A stretch of DNA of 64,000 bases. Origin: Cardinalis cardinalis. Its lineage: Eukaryota > Chordata > Aves > Passeriformes > Cardinalidae. The DNA is taken from NCBI GenBank assembly GCA_014549065.1, contig JACDOX010000224.1, positions 980,835 through 1,044,834 of the forward strand, in the 5' to 3' direction. Of the stretch, positions 61,458 through 64,000 are shown piece by piece. Each line of letters starts with the position of its first letter. Position 1 is the stretch's first letter. Under the pieces are notes generated by a model that made no database searches, had not been told where the DNA came from, and was given only the letters and a program-made list of their open reading frames with translations. Made by a program: the position numbers and the translations under genes.

Positions 61458-62293
61458 TGTGATGGTGTTCGCAGGGGTCCCAGGATGAGGGAAGAGATGA
61501 GAATCTTGACTCNATGTTTCAGAAGGTTGATTTAGTTTTATACATATTATATTAAAATAAAATTATATACTATGTTTTGCAGAGATAAACAAAACTCTAC
61601 AACTTTTGTGAAAGTTGTAAAGCTGGTATGTTTATTACAGCACTGGACCCATGTGGGAATCTTAGTTCTCTTAAAATGACATGCGTACCTCTGGGAACTC
61701 TAGATCTCTTTTTATCTCCCTCTCAAATACATATGCATGCAATTTCACAATAGGTTCATACATATTCATTCTACTGATTTCGGTGACACTTGCTACTAAT
61801 TCTTCAGAAGGAGCTCCTGGGTCAGGTTGCCCTGCTCTGTCTGCCCCCCCCTCTCCCCCCTTATCTCTTGTCTTTTCAGCTGAAGCAGTCCTTCCAAGCA
61901 CAGGCCCTTCAAGAGAACAGGCAGTCAGACTAAACAGCAAGCTACAGACTTAACTCAAAGATGTACATTCTACTTAAATCAAAATGGATTTCTGCCTTGG
62001 AAAATTTCCACTCTGCCTTAACTAAACTATACTAAAAGAATAGAAGAAAGGATTTAATCAGAAGGCTAGCAAGGAATAGAAAGGAAAGGAATGATAATAA
62101 AATCTTGTGACTGCTCACAGCCTCGACACAGGTGGCTGTCATTGGTCATCAAGTAAAAACAACTTCACATGCTGGGTAAACAATTCTCCAAATCACATTC
62201 CAAAGCAGCAAAACATGGAGAAGCTGAAGCTTCTCAGCTTCTCAGGAGAAAAGATCCTAATGAAAGGATTTTTCATAAAATATGTCTGTGACA
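61458..62293 (-). mobile_element. Probable solo LTR (TguLTR5-like), minus orientation, interrupted
   Basis: On the minus strand it begins TGTCACAGACATATTTTATG (62293 downward) and ends CACCATCACA at 61458, resembling a common songbird LTR family recognised from memory. Both outer parts match that family (about 62020-62293 plus extra U3 sequence, and about 61458-61570). The middle (about 61575-62025) does not fit and is probably a second LTR nested inside. The expected poly(A) signal near 61530 reads ACTAAA on the minus strand, so it appears decayed. No clean target-site duplication was found at the edges. No viral coding sequence is present. Confidence 0.55.
61575..62025 (-). mobile_element. 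Probable nested LTR inside the element at 61458-62293
   Basis: On the minus strand it carries AATAAA (61631-61636) in the context CTGTAATAAACATACCAGC, followed by CTTTACAACTTTCACAAAAG, typical of the R/U5 end of another bird LTR family. Flanking sequence on both sides belongs to the outer LTR. The ends and any target duplication could not be fixed in the AT-rich surroundings. A C-rich run lies at 61843-61861. Confidence 0.4.
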
Positions 62294-64000
62294 AAAGGGA
62301 GCNCAGGTCCTTAGCCTGCTTACTCCAGCTCCTACAGGCACACACAGACATCTTTAGGACAGGGACTACTTCTTTACTGNTCAGATGAACAGACTGCTGG
62401 AGTTGCTGGGAACTTTCCTTGTGCCACTTGCTATGGCAGNTTGTTATGGAGATGGGGGAACTGGGCATCTGAGCACACTGACACAGGCCCAGGGNTGTGT
62501 GATGGCTGTGCTGGGTCCACGGCAGGAGGGCTCACCCAGCCAGCTTTGCTTGCTATTTCCCTTTAGGGCACGAAAGCCCCATAGTTCAATACTGTCCCTA
62601 GAAAAATAGCATGGAAACATTTTGCCTTAACATTGTACTGTCCAAATAAAAGGTTGTATGCTAGTTCTAATGATTCCCTGATCTAGATCTCTCTGTTGTT
62701 TTTACCCTCTAGAAATGTTGTCCTCAGCATTCATCCTTAACTTATGCCAAGGCATTTGCTTTACGCTTTCTATACTTCATCTTTTCTTTTTTTTCTAACT
62801 TGAAGAACACATGAAGATACAGTTTCTGTGAAAAAAATTATATTAAATAAAGACAANTTTTTCCATATTTTTATCTTCAAGCAATGAAAGATTGGTAGGA
62901 ATTAAATCAATAGCCATTATGAAACATGAAACAAAATTACTGGGAAAGGTTAGCTGATTAATACATTCTTTATTCTCTCATAATCTAATATGAGCTACAA
63001 AACCAGACTTAGAATAGCTAGGAAATTATTTCAAATTGTTTTAGCAAAGCAAATCTTTACTGGAATGACCAATCTANAGAATAAAAAACCTATATCAAGC
63101 AGCTTCTGTGCACTTAAGAATTTGAAACTAGAGTCACCATTACATTGCAATCAGAGAATGAATATGATTTATGTGTAAATGAACACATATTAAATTCAAG
63201 ATAATTCATTCACTGATGAGTAAAATGCTTGTCTTGATTCAGTTAAAAATGCCACCACTGATGATCAAGTCTCCTGGGTTTTTGGTAGAATCTGAGACTT
63301 CACTGGAGTCCAACAAATATTATTAAAACAATTTTTTNAAAAATGAGATGGAACTGTACCTGCTTTACATTTTCTAAGAAAGAAACAGAAGGAAACAAAA
63401 AAAATGATTTTTTTTCCTGTTGCAGGGTTAGCTTTATTATCAATAGTGCTCTTTTAAGACTTCACAACTTCTAAGAACCCCAGATCATCCTGGTAACCAT
63501 TACTGCAGTTCCTGATTTCCTNCTAGCAGCAGCACATCTCAGGTTTACTCATTCAAAAAGCACTGCTATATTTTGTCCCAAGTCTGAATTGATCCAACCC
63601 NCCTACTGGCTGACCTTCTGTACTTCAAGGAGATGCAATGCATATGCCCTGCTCCTGTGTTTTCACTCCTTTTAGAGACATTTTTTAAAAATAGTTGCTC
63701 TACTTTTCTTCCATNCCATTAAATCAGGTGTGTGATCAGCCCCCTTTCCTCTGTTTCAGACTCTTATTGTTATATAGGACAGCAGTGGGGCTTCTCAGGG
63801 CAGTTCAGTCTAGTGTGCTTTTCCAGATAGTGCCACTCTCTGGCCACCCTTACACAGAAAAGAGAAAAAAAATTCATCTGCATTCACAGCTAGAGAAATG
63901 CTAATGGTTTTGGAACCAGCTTAATCAAGTCTTAGTCCAGTAGGCACTTCAAAATGGTAAGAATTCCCCTTTGCAAAAACATCAACAAAAGCACTTAGAT

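Larger units (their letters stand above)
54315..64000. other. TMEM255B upstream intron (continues off the window)
   Basis: No exon of the N-terminal half (expected to encode the first two membrane segments and an ENRRQ-like end) was found. It contains a CR1 tail (59868-60172) and an LTR nest (61458-62293). Remaining stretches appear unique, with no coding signal. Confidence 0.5.

Noticed and set aside
1..64000. CRISPR arrays, operons, phage or bacterial defence systems
   Set aside because: The window is vertebrate nuclear DNA with spliced genes and retroposons; the only regular array is a minisatellite without spacers.

Overview
This is a vertebrate nuclear window, almost certainly from a bird and most likely a songbird (passerine). 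The evidence is split coding exons with GT..AG introns, many CR1 LINE copies (the dominant avian retroposon), one tRNA-Ile-headed SINE with a CR1-like tail resembling TguSINE1, and several LTRs resembling passerine endogenous retrovirus families. It is draft sequence: isolated single Ns are scattered throughout, and one run of exactly 300 Ns (49427-49726) sits inside a tandem repeat. Family names are recognised from memory, not from a search.

Two genes are present and converge tail to tail. On the + strand, 1756-9777 carries the last five coding exons of GAS6 (growth arrest-specific 6, the vitamin K-dependent ligand of the TYRO3/AXL/MERTK receptors): the end of the first laminin-G-like domain and all of the second, with the stop at 9775-9777 and a poly(A) signal at 10181. 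On the - strand, 15842-54314 carries the last six coding exons of TMEM255B (also called FAM70B), a four-pass membrane protein: one transmembrane segment, the cysteine-rich extracellular loop, the last transmembrane segment and a proline-rich tail ending in a PPPY motif. Its first exons were not found and probably lie beyond the right edge. The human GAS6/TMEM255B neighbourhood has the same order.

Layout: 1-10205, GAS6 3' exons, introns and 3' UTR. 10206-15330, intergenic spacer with two LTRs back to back (about 10803-12060 on the - strand, about 12785-13334 on the + strand). 15330-31883, five TMEM255B 3' exons with introns of about 2.7-6 kb. 31884-54224, one 22 kb intron holding most of the repeats: a young-looking 5'-truncated CR1, a decayed 2 kb CR1, several CR1 tails, the SINE, and a 20-bp minisatellite around the 300-N gap. 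54225-54314, the furthest upstream TMEM255B exon found. 54315-64000, further intron with a CR1 tail and a probable LTR-inside-LTR nest (61458-62293).

No CRISPR array, operon, rRNA or functional tRNA gene is visible, and I found no evidence of an undescribed multi-gene system. The open frames outside the listed exons are short, lack recognisable domains, or fall in repeats. The observations most worth a second look are the minisatellite with its unknown true length, the nested LTR, the two LTRs between the convergent 3' ends, and the G/T-rich (sense strand) tract just upstream of a TMEM255B exon.
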